Assembly (NCBI GenBank): GCA_038251625.1
Contig: JBBSBE010000144.1
Location: 1 to 9,388, forward strand
Direction: 5' to 3'
DNA: 9,388 nt
DNA from: JBBQXK01 sp038251625
GTDB taxonomy: Bacteria > Pseudomonadota > Alphaproteobacteria > Rhodobacterales > Rhodobacteraceae
Shown here piece after piece: positions 1 through 5,582 of this stretch. The notes under the pieces are model-generated. The model ran no database searches and was not told the origin of the DNA. It saw nothing but the letters and a program-made list of their open reading frames with translations. Position 1 is the first letter of the stretch. The number at the start of each line of letters is the position of its first letter. The position numbers and the translations under genes were made by a program.

Positions 1-1
1 C

Positions 2-217
2 GGCGCGATCATCGCGCGCGGGGTGTTTCTGGGGGCGGATCTGTCCGGTGCTGATGTGTCGCGCGCGTTTCTTTACAAGGCTCGGGTCGAAGGCGTGGAT
101 CTGTCCGGCATCGTGGGGCTGACGCAGGCGCAGGCCGACAGTGCCTGCGGGGACGCAGCCACCATGCTGCCCGAGGGGATCACGCCGCCCGCATCCTGGC
201 CCTGCGGCCCCGACTGA
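2..217 (+). CDS. Pentapeptide-repeat protein, C-terminal part (5' end outside window)
   Basis: The reading frame is open from the left edge and ends at a TGA at 215-217, so only about 71 residues of the C-terminus are visible. The visible part starts with pentapeptide-type repeats of the A(D/N)Lxx kind (GADLSGADVS, then VEGVDLSG). These would fold as the last coils of a right-handed quadrilateral beta helix. A short non-repeat tail follows (GLTQAQADSACGD, then a Pro-rich end with PASWPC). I know this tail from many alphaproteobacterial pentapeptide proteins, where the repeats run into GLTQAQL and finish near a PxxWPC motif. The molecular role cannot be told from this end; the family includes structural and binding proteins with no common enzymatic activity. 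A GTG at 23 is in frame but lies inside the repeats and is not a credible start. No clear terminator follows. Confidence 0.8.
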   Translation, partial: GAIIARGVFLGADLSGADVSRAFLYKARVEGVDLSGIVGLTQAQADSACGDAATMLPEGITPPASWPCGPD

Positions 218-232
218 ACAGCGGCGGGCCTG

Positions 233-260
233 TTGCACAGGCGCGCAGCGTGCATAGATT
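233..260 (+). promoter_or_regulatory. Possible sigma-70 promoter of the peroxiredoxin gene
   Basis: TTGCAC (233-238) and TAGATT (255-260) are separated by 16 bases. The -10 matches TATAAT at four of six positions; the -35 keeps only the TTG. Transcription would start about 40 bases before the peroxiredoxin ATG. This is the best promoter-like pair in the 91-base gap, but it was found by eye and is weak evidence alone. Confidence 0.3.
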
Positions 261-308
261 GGGGCCTCAGTGCGGCCCTTCGCCGCGCATCGCCGGAAAG
301 GAACGCAT

Positions 309-965
309 ATGTCCCTGCGCATCAACGACATCGCCCCCGATTTCACCGCCGAATCGACCGCTGGCACGATCCACTTTCACGATTGGGTGGGTGATGGCTA
401 TGCCATCATCTTCAGCCACCCCCGCGATTTCACCCCCGTCTGCACCACAGAATTCGGCGCCGTCGCGCAGCTTGGGCCCGAATGGGTGAAGCGCAAGACC
501 AAGGTGCTGGGCGTGTCGGTCGATTCTGTCGAGGACCACCAGAAGTGGAAGCGCGATATCGAGGCGTTCGGCGGCGCGCCTGCCGATTTCCCGATCATCG
601 ACGATACCAGCCTTGCGGTCGCCAAGGCGTTCGACATGCTGCCCGCCGAATACTACCTGCCGACCGAGGGGCGCACACCCGCGCATTCGGCCACCGTCCG
701 CACCGTCTATATCATCGGGCCGGACAAGAAGGTGCGCCTGTCGATGACCTATCCGATGTCGATCGGGCGCAATTTCGCCGAGATTCTGCGCGCTCTCGAT
801 GCCGTGCGGATGACCGACGGCGTGCCCTTGGCCACGCCCGCGAACTGGATGCCGGGGCAGGATGTGATCGTGGCGCTTTCGCTGAACAACGAACAGGCGG
901 CGGCGAAATACGGCGAGCTTGATATCAAGCTGCCCTATCTGCGCTTTGCCAAGGCCCCTGCCTGA
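309..965 (+). CDS. 1-Cys peroxiredoxin (Prx6-type thiol peroxidase)
   Basis: This 218-residue protein should reduce hydrogen peroxide and organic hydroperoxides through one catalytic cysteine in the cytoplasm; no signal peptide is visible. The peroxidatic motif DFTPVCTTEF places Thr42 and Cys45 as in the AhpC/TSA fold, after the usual N-terminal INDIAPDFTAEST strand. Cys45 is the only cysteine, so there is no resolving cysteine and the protein must be a 1-Cys enzyme recycled by an outside thiol. The C-terminal half has the Prx6-type features TYPMSIGRNFAEILRALDA and a long C-terminal domain with NWMPGQDVIV. Length fits the family (about 210-220). The start at 309 is chosen because GGAAAGGA lies about six bases upstream; an in-frame upstream start at 270 would add 13 unconserved residues. 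It stands alone between flanking intergenic gaps. I am sure of the family; the physiological reductant is unknown. Confidence 0.95.
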   Translation: MSLRINDIAPDFTAESTAGTIHFHDWVGDGYAIIFSHPRDFTPVCTTEFGAVAQLGPEWVKRKTKVLGVSVDSVEDHQKWKRDIEAFGGAPADFPIIDDTSLAVAKAFDMLPAEYYLPTEGRTPAHSATVRTVYIIGPDKKVRLSMTYPMSIGRNFAEILRALDAVRMTDGVPLATPANWMPGQDVIVALSLNNEQAAAKYGELDIKLPYLRFAKAPA

Positions 966-984
966 ACGCTCGGCCACCCTTTGC

Positions 985-1002
985 CCCGGCGCGCGCGCCG
1001 GG
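985..1002 (+). terminator. GC-rich palindrome after the peroxiredoxin gene, possible terminator
   Basis: CCCGGCGCGCGCGCCGGG is an 18-base perfect palindrome 20 bases after the peroxiredoxin stop. As RNA it can form a 7-bp stem with a 4-base loop. It is not followed by a U-run (GGACATATCC follows), so it is at best a weak intrinsic terminator or a 3' stabilising hairpin. It lies directly before the FNR-like box. Confidence 0.35.
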
Positions 1003-1009
1003 ACATATC

Positions 1010-1023
1010 CTGATCCAGATCAA
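1010..1023 (+). promoter_or_regulatory. FNR/Dnr-type binding box upstream of the cupredoxin gene
   Basis: CTGATCCAGATCAA differs from the FNR consensus TTGAT-N4-ATCAA only at the first base. The core TGATC-CA-GATCA is a perfect dyad. It lies 69 bases before the cupredoxin ATG. If it acted at the usual class II position near -41.5, transcription would start near 1058 and leave a leader of about 35 bases. CRP/FNR-family regulators of this group (FnrL, NnrR/Dnr) control anaerobic respiration and denitrification in related bacteria. Function here is inferred from sequence and position only. Confidence 0.55.
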
Positions 1024-1092
1024 CGCGGCAGATGGCCTGCGGGCGCAGTATGCCTGCGGGCAATCGGCCCCGGTCAGACAGGAATTCCGCAC

Positions 1093-1605
1093 ATGCAGAT
1101 CACACGTCGCGCAACGCTCGTCCTGATGGCGGGCGCATTGCTGGCTACCGCAGCGCCCGGCTTTGCCGGGACAAGTGGCACAACCATCGCCGTCTCGCTT
1201 TGGGACAAGGGCGACATGTCGATGGATATGATGGGCAAGGCCCACCCGATGGGCATGGCCATGAAGGGCGCCGACATGGGCATGGTCACCATGGGGATCA
1301 CCGTGGACAAGGCCACCGTGCCCGCAGGCGAGGTGACCTTTCAGGTCGCCAACGCGTCCAAGGGCATGATCCACGAAATGGTGCTGTCGCCCGTCGCGGA
1401 TGCCACCAAAGCCCTGCCATACCTCGCGGATCTGGAGAAGGTGGACGAAGACGCCGCCGGACACCTGGGCGAGGTGGCAGAGCTTGACCCCGGCGCCAAC
1501 GGGGCGCTGACGATCACGATGAAGCCTGGCACCTATATCCTTTATTGCAACATTCCGGGGCATTACATCATGGGGATGTGGACGCTCGTCACCGTCACGG
1601 CCTGA
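1093..1605 (+). CDS. Secreted cupredoxin with methionine-rich segment
   Basis: This 170-residue exported blue-copper-type protein probably carries electrons or handles copper in the periplasm. Residues 1-25 form a signal peptide (TRR, hydrophobic core, cut likely after GFA). The pair of arginines loosely resembles a Tat signal, but Sec export is as likely. The fold signature is late: strand ITVDKATVPAGEVTFQVANAS (69-89), His94 in KGMIHEM, then YCNIPGHYIMGM with Cys152, His157 and Met162, a complete His-Cys-His-Met type 1 copper site. Between the first strand and this core, residues 42-67 contain ten methionines and one His. The start at 1093 has AGGAA eight bases upstream and gives a clean signal peptide. 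The gene is preceded by an FNR-like box, which suggests use under low oxygen, for example as donor to a respiratory reductase. Converges with the Hint gene, 15 bases apart. The partner is unknown. Confidence 0.88.
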   Translation: MQITRRATLVLMAGALLATAAPGFAGTSGTTIAVSLWDKGDMSMDMMGKAHPMGMAMKGADMGMVTMGITVDKATVPAGEVTFQVANASKGMIHEMVLSPVADATKALPYLADLEKVDEDAAGHLGEVAELDPGANGALTITMKPGTYILYCNIPGHYIMGMWTLVTVTA

Positions 1606-1620
1606 CGGGCGCGCCAGCGC

Positions 1621-2667
1621 TCAGGCCATCGCCGGCCACCCGATCTGCGGCATCAGGCGCGGCGCGATCACCCGCGTCTCGCCCACGGTGCGGAACGGCC
1701 GGGCGGGCGGCCCGTAGGCCAGCGATGCGTCGATCCTGAGCAGCGGAAACAGCCGCAAAAGCTCGGCCCGCAACGCGGGTTCCAGCGTCGTCAGCATGTA
1801 GCGGGCGGGATAGACGCTTTCGCACCACAGCCCGTTGGCCATGATGATCTGGTGCCGTGGCATCAGGATCGAATGATAGCGCACATCGGGCCGTCCGCGC
1901 CGCACCCGGAAGCCGGGCAGCGCGCAGAGGCCCTTGACCGGCACCAAAAGCTCGGCCTGCGTGTCGGCGTGACGCGCCAGCACCCGGTGCTGCGGGGAAA
2001 GGTCAAGCGTGCTGTGGGGCGCGCGAGCGCCGAACGCATGGGCCGCGACGCGGATCGGGCGGCGCGGATCGTCCAGACCTTTGAAGGTGATGGTGCGGGC
2101 GCGGATCCACAGGATCGGCTGCACGCCGCCATCCCGCGTGACCAGCCTGTCGCCATCGCGCAGCGCCTCGACCGGGCACTCGCCACCAGGCGTCATGATC
2201 CGCGTACCTTGGCTGAAGCAGGGAAAATTGGTCCGGACGTCGGCGAAATCCAGTTCACCGTCATTGTCGCCCACCCCACCCGATCCGGCCTCCGACGTTT
2301 TGTCATAGACCACGGTCGTCGATGTCAGCGGCAGACCGCCCACATCGATCACAATGTTCCGGCTGGGGATGATCAGATGCTCATCACCCGCCGCACGGCC
2401 CTGTTCAAGGTCGGGCTGTACGTTCGTGCGGGCCATGACGACATTGCCGGTGGGGCCAAGGATGGTGATGAACTGGCCGTTGGCGAACTGGCCCGTCCCG
2501 TCTGCCACCTGTTCGACGATGACCGTATAAGTCTGGTTCGCCGTGCCGATGGCCCGTGCTGCCCGCAACTGGACCACACGGTCAGCGCCGTTTCCGCTGG
2601 CGGTAAGCCGCGAAAAGCGGCCGATCTGGTCGCCACGTAAGGTAAGCGTGACCGTCGCCATCGTCAT
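1621..2667 (-). CDS. Hint-domain (hedgehog/intein-type) protein of unknown function
   Basis: This is a 348-residue protein. Residues 150-296 carry a Hint_2-type domain: Cys150 opens the CFSQGTRIMTPGG block, PVEALRDGDRLVTRDGG follows, SPQHRVL (224-230) supplies the conserved His-Arg block, and a late RHQIIMANGLWCESVYP block (271-287) closes it. Hint domains are self-cleaving folds that start from the first cysteine. There is no intein-type C-terminal His-Asn followed by a Ser/Thr/Cys and no evident C-terminal extein, so splicing is not expected; N-terminal peptide-bond cleavage is possible. Residues 1-149 look beta-rich (MATVTLTLRGDQIGRFSRL, YTVIVEQVADGTGQF) and are not a domain I can name. 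Such proteins are frequent in Rhodobacteraceae and some are surface or exported proteins, but no signal peptide is visible. AGGA six bases upstream supports the start at 2667; a second ATG at 2661 is also possible. Confidence 0.85.
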   Translation of the reverse strand: MTMATVTLTLRGDQIGRFSRLTASGNGADRVVQLRAARAIGTANQTYTVIVEQVADGTGQFANGQFITILGPTGNVVMARTNVQPDLEQGRAAGDEHLIIPSRNIVIDVGGLPLTSTTVVYDKTSEAGSGGVGDNDGELDFADVRTNFPCFSQGTRIMTPGGECPVEALRDGDRLVTRDGGVQPILWIRARTITFKGLDDPRRPIRVAAHAFGARAPHSTLDLSPQHRVLARHADTQAELLVPVKGLCALPGFRVRRGRPDVRYHSILMPRHQIIMANGLWCESVYPARYMLTTLEPALRAELLRLFPLLRIDASLAYGPPARPFRTVGETRVIAPRLMPQIGWPAMA

Positions 2668-2701
2668 CGCCTTTCCTGAAAAGCGCCCGTTTGACGGTCA
2701 G

Positions 2702-2718
2702 ACCATACACGTTATGGT
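2702..2718. promoter_or_regulatory. Inverted repeat in AT-rich upstream region of the Hint gene
   Basis: ACCATA-CACGT-TATGGT is a perfect 6-bp inverted repeat with a 5-base spacer, 35-51 bases before the Hint ATG. On the minus strand a TTGACA (2735-2730) lies just upstream, so the dyad would sit over the -10 region of a promoter using it. No good TATAAT match is seen at 16-18 bases. The position suits an operator, but the binding protein is unknown. Confidence 0.35.
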
Positions 2719-2772
2719 TGTATTTTGCATGTCAATTCGCGGCATGGCCATTTGCTGCCGGGGCGACAGACG

Positions 2773-2791
2773 ATCGGCGCCCGGCCGATCC
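2773..2791 (-). terminator. Hairpin just after the aminotransferase gene, possible terminator
   Basis: GATCGGC (2773-2779) and GCCGATC (2785-2791) form a perfect 7-bp stem with a 5-base loop, six bases after the aminotransferase stop when read on the minus strand. The bases after it (GTCTGTCG) are only weakly U-rich, so it may be a poor intrinsic terminator. Confidence 0.35.
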
Positions 2792-2796
2792 CGGCC

Positions 2797-3918
2797 TCAG
2801 CCCTGACGGGCAAGAAAGCCGGAAAACCGCTCCAACCCCTCTTTCAGGATCGAGGGCGTGTTGGCATAGCCGATGCGCACATAGCCCTCCATCCCCATCA
2901 CGGAGCCGGGGGTGAATAGGACGCCGGTTTCCTGCAGCAGGGCCACGCAGAAATCGTAAGACGGCATAGGCAGATCGTATTTGAGCAGGGCCGTGGTACC
3001 CGATCTTGGCTTGATCCAGCTGATCTTCGGCTGCCGGTCCACCCAGTCCGCCAGATACGCAAGATTGCCACGGGTGATCGACTGGCTGCGGGCCAGCACC
3101 TTGTCGCGGTGTTCCAGCGCCATGGTGGCAAAGTGATCGTCCAGCATGCCCACCGATATCGTGTCGTAGTCGCGGTGGATCGACACGCGCGCAAGCACCT
3201 CTTTCGCGGCCGCGATCCAGCCCAGCCGCAGACCGGCCAGCGCATAGGCCTTGGACATGCCCGCCGTGCTGATTCCCCGGTCATAGATATCGGCGATGCT
3301 GGTGGCCATGCCGGGGCCTTCCTGATCGGTGCCGCGGTAAACCTCGTCGCACAGGACATAGGCGCCTGCCGCATCGGCGATGGCCGCGATCTCTTCCAGC
3401 ATCGGGCGGTCGATCAGGGCACCGGTCGGGTTGTTGGGGTTCGTCAGCGCGATCATCCGGGTTCCGGGCACCACCATGGCGCGCAGGGCGTCAAGGTCGG
3501 GCAGAAAGCGGTGGTCTTCGCGCAGTTTCAGGTGCTGCACATCGGCGCCAAGGCTCGCGGGGATGGAATAGTGCTGCTGATAGGTCGGCACCACGGCAAT
3601 GACCCGGTCGCCGGGCGACACAAGCGCCTTGTGCACCAGCATGTTGGCCCCGATGGTGCCATGCGTGACCACCACGTTTTCCGGCATCTGCCGGTCATAG
3701 AGCGCCGCAATGGCCGCGCGCAGCCTGTCCGACCCTTCGATGGCGCCATACGTCATCTTCATCGGCAAAAGCGCGGACAAATCGGTGGTGTTGGCCCCCG
3801 TCAGGTGCAGAAGCTGCTCGATGGTCAGGCTTTCGACGCAGGTTTCCGCAAGGTTCCACTCGCAGCGGTTTTCCCAGGCGTTCATCCAGATTTCAACGCC
3901 GAAGGGTTCGATATGCAT
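2797..3918 (-). CDS. PLP-dependent class I/II aminotransferase
   Basis: This 373-residue cytoplasmic enzyme belongs to fold-type I aminotransferases and should move an amino group between an amino acid and a 2-oxo acid using pyridoxal phosphate. Visible landmarks are HGTIGANMLV (86-95, phosphate-side loop), TYQQHY (112-117, the ring-stacking Tyr region), NPNNPTG (160-166), DEVY (191-194, the Asp that pairs with the PLP nitrogen), SKAYALAGLRLGW (222-234, with Lys223 as the Schiff-base lysine) and VRIGYA (347-352, where Arg348 should bind the substrate carboxylate). All key residues are present. The N-terminus (PFGVEIWMNAWE...NLAETCVESLT) is typical of a subgroup generally annotated only as aminotransferase; substrate cannot be told from sequence. 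The start is supported by AGGAGG four bases upstream. It is probably transcribed alone: the tRNA gene lies 196 bases upstream and the Hint gene 129 bases downstream. Confidence 0.92.
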   Translation of the reverse strand: MHIEPFGVEIWMNAWENRCEWNLAETCVESLTIEQLLHLTGANTTDLSALLPMKMTYGAIEGSDRLRAAIAALYDRQMPENVVVTHGTIGANMLVHKALVSPGDRVIAVVPTYQQHYSIPASLGADVQHLKLREDHRFLPDLDALRAMVVPGTRMIALTNPNNPTGALIDRPMLEEIAAIADAAGAYVLCDEVYRGTDQEGPGMATSIADIYDRGISTAGMSKAYALAGLRLGWIAAAKEVLARVSIHRDYDTISVGMLDDHFATMALEHRDKVLARSQSITRGNLAYLADWVDRQPKISWIKPRSGTTALLKYDLPMPSYDFCVALLQETGVLFTPGSVMGMEGYVRIGYANTPSILKEGLERFSGFLARQG

Positions 3919-3984
3919 GGGGCCTCCTGCGCATGTCGGGTACCGGGAAAGCGTGCGCGGCCGTGGGCGGGCCGTCCGTTCCGG

Positions 3985-4014
3985 TTTATGGATTCAATCG
4001 GGAAGCCGGATCAA
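3985..4014 (-). promoter_or_regulatory. Possible promoter of the aminotransferase gene
   Basis: Read on the minus strand, TTGATC (4014-4009) and CATAAA (3990-3985) are spaced by 18 bases; each matches its sigma-70 hexamer at four positions. The leader would be about 60 bases. The rest of the 196-base gap (3919-4114) is AT-rich toward 4030-4092 and contains no ORF or RNA that I can recognise. Confidence 0.3.
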
Positions 4015-4114
4015 GGGCGTTCGGCAAACCTTAAGGATCAGTTACCAGAAATTTTCAACCCATTGATTTTCATGCGTTTCAATATCTGTCCACACGTGCG
4101 ACATGCCGGGACGA

Positions 4115-4188
4115 TGGAGCGGGCGGCGGGAATCGAACCCGCGTCTTTAGCTTGGAAGGCTAAGGTCTTACCATTACACAACGCCCGC
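4115..4188 (-). tRNA. tRNA-Gly (anticodon UCC)
   Basis: The minus strand folds as a complete tRNA. The acceptor stem is GCGGGCG with CGCCCGC, the anticodon arm is TTAGC-CTTCCAA-GCTAA with UCC at the anticodon, the variable loop is AGAC, and the T arm is GCGGG-TTCGATT-CCCGC. The discriminator is U73, normal for glycine, and CCA is encoded (4117-4115). Without CCA it spans 4118-4188 (71 nt). UCC reads GGA and, with wobble, GGG codons. In the D stem (GTGT with AGAC) pairs 10-25, 11-24 and 13-22 form, but 12-23 is G opposite G. No gene overlaps it. Confidence 0.97.
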
Positions 4189-4197
4189 GCGGGGGTC

Positions 4198-4226
4198 TGC
4201 ATAGCACCCATCCCGGCCCCACTCAA
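4198..4226 (-). promoter_or_regulatory. Promoter of the tRNA-Gly gene
   Basis: On the minus strand TTGAGT (4226-4221) and TATGCA (4203-4198) are exactly 17 bases apart, and the predicted start lies a few bases before the mature tRNA 5' end at 4188. The -35 hexamer overlaps the stop codon of the SRAP gene (4225-4223). Position and spacing are good, and the hexamers match the sigma-70 consensus at four positions each. Confidence 0.55.
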
Positions 4227-4888
4227 GCGGCCAGCGGCAGGATCAGATCGGCCCCCTCGGCGCGGTTGGAATTCACCCTCGGATCCACCCGCCACGGCGC
4301 CGCCATCACCCCCGGCGCAGAGGCCCGCATCAGAACCGCCGCGCCGTGCCCGGCCTCGCCCAGCCACAAGGGCCAGTCGGCGGGTTCCAGCACCACAGCC
4401 TCGCGGTGGTGCAGGCCTGACATGCCGGGGCCTGCATCGGTGGAGACGATGGCGCAGGTGTCCCATCCCTGTCCGTCCCGCTCCCACCGTTGCCAGACCC
4501 CCGCCAGCGCCATCGGCGCGCCGTCGGTGCGGGTGAAATACCACGGCAGCTTCTTTCCCTCCACCGTTTCCCATTCATAGAAACCGCTGGCCGGGATCAG
4601 GCAGCGCCGCGCCCGCACCGCCTCGCGGAAGGCGGGTTTGGTGGCGATCGTGTCGGATCGGGCGTTGATGATCAGCGGGCCGTCGGTGGGTGTCTTGTAC
4701 CAGCCGGGCAGGAACCCCCACCGCATCGGGCGCAACCGGCGCGTGCCGGCGCCCGCGGTCACGACCGGGATGGTCTGCGTCGGGCAGACGTTGAAGCGGG
4801 GACCTTCGGGCAGATCATTCGAGGGCAGGGCCGCGAAAAGCCGCGCCAGCGCCTCGTTGGGGTGGGTGATGGTGAAGCGTCCGCACAT
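4223..4888 (-). CDS. SRAP-domain protein (YedK/HMCES family), abasic-site DNA-protein crosslinking
   Basis: This 221-residue protein belongs to the SOS response-associated peptidase family, whose members bind abasic sites in single-stranded DNA and trap them through a thiazolidine bond to Cys2. The start must be the ATG at 4888, because it yields MCGRF, and Cys2 has to become N-terminal after Met removal; the longer open frame upstream is spurious. Family residues are seen at Cys2, Asn75 (INARSDT), Glu105 (GFYEW) and His160 (GLHHREAVVL), the positions used by E. coli YedK. Other signatures are FNVCPTQTIPVV, RWGFLPGW and the C-terminal VDPRVNSNRAEG. The motif after His160 is HHREAVVL where most relatives have HxRMPVIL. 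It lies 58 bases after the anti-sigma gene on the same strand with no terminator visible, so read-through from the sigma operon is possible. No LexA-type box was recognised. SD is weak (TTGGGG). Confidence 0.95.
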   Translation of the reverse strand: MCGRFTITHPNEALARLFAALPSNDLPEGPRFNVCPTQTIPVVTAGAGTRRLRPMRWGFLPGWYKTPTDGPLIINARSDTIATKPAFREAVRARRCLIPASGFYEWETVEGKKLPWYFTRTDGAPMALAGVWQRWERDGQGWDTCAIVSTDAGPGMSGLHHREAVVLEPADWPLWLGEAGHGAAVLMRASAPGVMAAPWRVDPRVNSNRAEGADLILPLAA

Positions 4889-4922
4889 GGCCCCAAGGTG
4901 GCGCCCGCACCGCCCGCGATCA

Positions 4923-4965
4923 ACCCCTACCAGCGCAGCGCGACCCCTACCAGCGCAGCGCGACC
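4923..4965. repeat. 20-bp tandem duplication at the anti-sigma stop codon
   Basis: A 20-base unit beginning ACCCCTACCAGC is present twice without change (4923-4942 and 4943-4962), followed by ACC, about 2.15 copies. The second copy contains the anti-sigma stop codon (TAG, 4949-4947 on the minus strand) with the codons for its last residues ALRW; the first copy is a non-coding duplicate of the same segment. Confidence 0.9.
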
Positions 4966-5582
4966 GGCCCCGCCAGCGCGCCGATCCCGGACGCGATCCC
5001 CATGCCAAGCGAGTACCAGACGGCCACGAACGCAAGCGCCCCCTCGTCGCAGGCAAGCCCGTAAGCCGCCGCCGCAAGCCCCCCCGCCGCCAGCCCCGCC
5101 GCCGCACCGGCAAGGCGCCGGTTCACCGGGGCCAGCGATTGCGCGGCGCGCAGGCAAACCAGCAAGGCAGGGATCGACAGCACCGTGATCGCGACAGGGC
5201 AGCGCGCGGCCGATTTGCCCATCACGGCCATCGCCCGCGCGCCATCGGGCATCTGGAAAAGGCTGACCAATCCGGTTGTGGCCGCCACCACCAGAACCGC
5301 CACAACCAGCCCCAGCGGCACCGCCACTGACATGCCCGGCCGCCCGATCCGCCGCAAAAGCCAAAGCCCAGACGCGCCCAGCGCCGCGGCATAGCCGATC
5401 TTCACCAGCGTGGCGCTTTGCGGCCAGAGCGCGGGCGGAACAAGGCCCAGCACCAACGTCACCAAGGCCAGCGCCAGAAGGAACGCCAACGGCAGGCCGA
5501 GAACAAGCCGCCGCCCGTCGTCCGGCGCCTCCACCGGCCCCGCGCCACGCGCGAGCATTCCGATCAGATCATCGGTCTTCAT
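4947..5582 (-). CDS. nrsF: NrsF/DUF1109-family membrane anti-sigma factor
   Basis: This 211-residue inner-membrane protein should hold the adjacent ECF sigma factor inactive until a stress signal. It has a short cytoplasmic N-terminus (MKTDDLIGMLARGAGPVEAP), then about six hydrophobic helices near 27-49, 55-76, 85-108, 130-147, 156-177 and 183-205. This matches the NrsF (DUF1109) pattern of about 210 residues. Three cysteines are present: Cys128 (AARCPVA), Cys143 and Cys178 (GLACDEG). Conserved cysteines are reported to matter for release of SigF in Caulobacter under heavy-metal stress, and Cys128 and Cys178 are the likely counterparts. The ATG at 5582 overlaps the sigma TGA as ATGA and has GGAGG seven bases upstream, so translation is probably coupled to the sigma gene and the two products made in proportion. 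The stop lies inside a 20-bp duplication. Confidence 0.85.
   Translation of the reverse strand: MKTDDLIGMLARGAGPVEAPDDGRRLVLGLPLAFLLALALVTLVLGLVPPALWPQSATLVKIGYAAALGASGLWLLRRIGRPGMSVAVPLGLVVAVLVVAATTGLVSLFQMPDGARAMAVMGKSAARCPVAITVLSIPALLVCLRAAQSLAPVNRRLAGAAAGLAAGGLAAAAYGLACDEGALAFVAVWYSLGMGIASGIGALAGPVALRW

Noticed and set aside
267..977. 236-residue open frame antisense to the peroxiredoxin
   Set aside because: His/Gly/Arg-rich composition and no ribosome site; the plus strand encodes a full peroxiredoxin.
1606..1620. GGCGCGCC palindrome between the convergent cupredoxin and Hint genes as a bidirectional terminator
   Set aside because: Only 8 bases, with no loop and no U-tract on either side.
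1852..2640. 262-residue plus-strand frame antisense to the Hint gene
   Set aside because: No domain is recognisable, and the Hint motifs on the minus strand are unambiguous.
4020..4188. tRNA-Gly 3' end next to AT-rich DNA as a possible integration (att) site
   Set aside because: No second copy of the tRNA 3' end, no integrase and no foreign genes are present. The AT-rich stretch is short and looks like ordinary upstream DNA.
3109..4536. 475-residue open frame on the plus strand
   Set aside because: It runs antisense through the aminotransferase, the tRNA gene and the SRAP gene and has a low-complexity Pro/Arg tail. It is an antisense shadow.
4889..5113. 75-residue N-terminal extension of the SRAP frame
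   Set aside because: It is Arg/Gly-rich, lies out of frame within the anti-sigma gene, and would bury the catalytic Cys2 that must be N-terminal.
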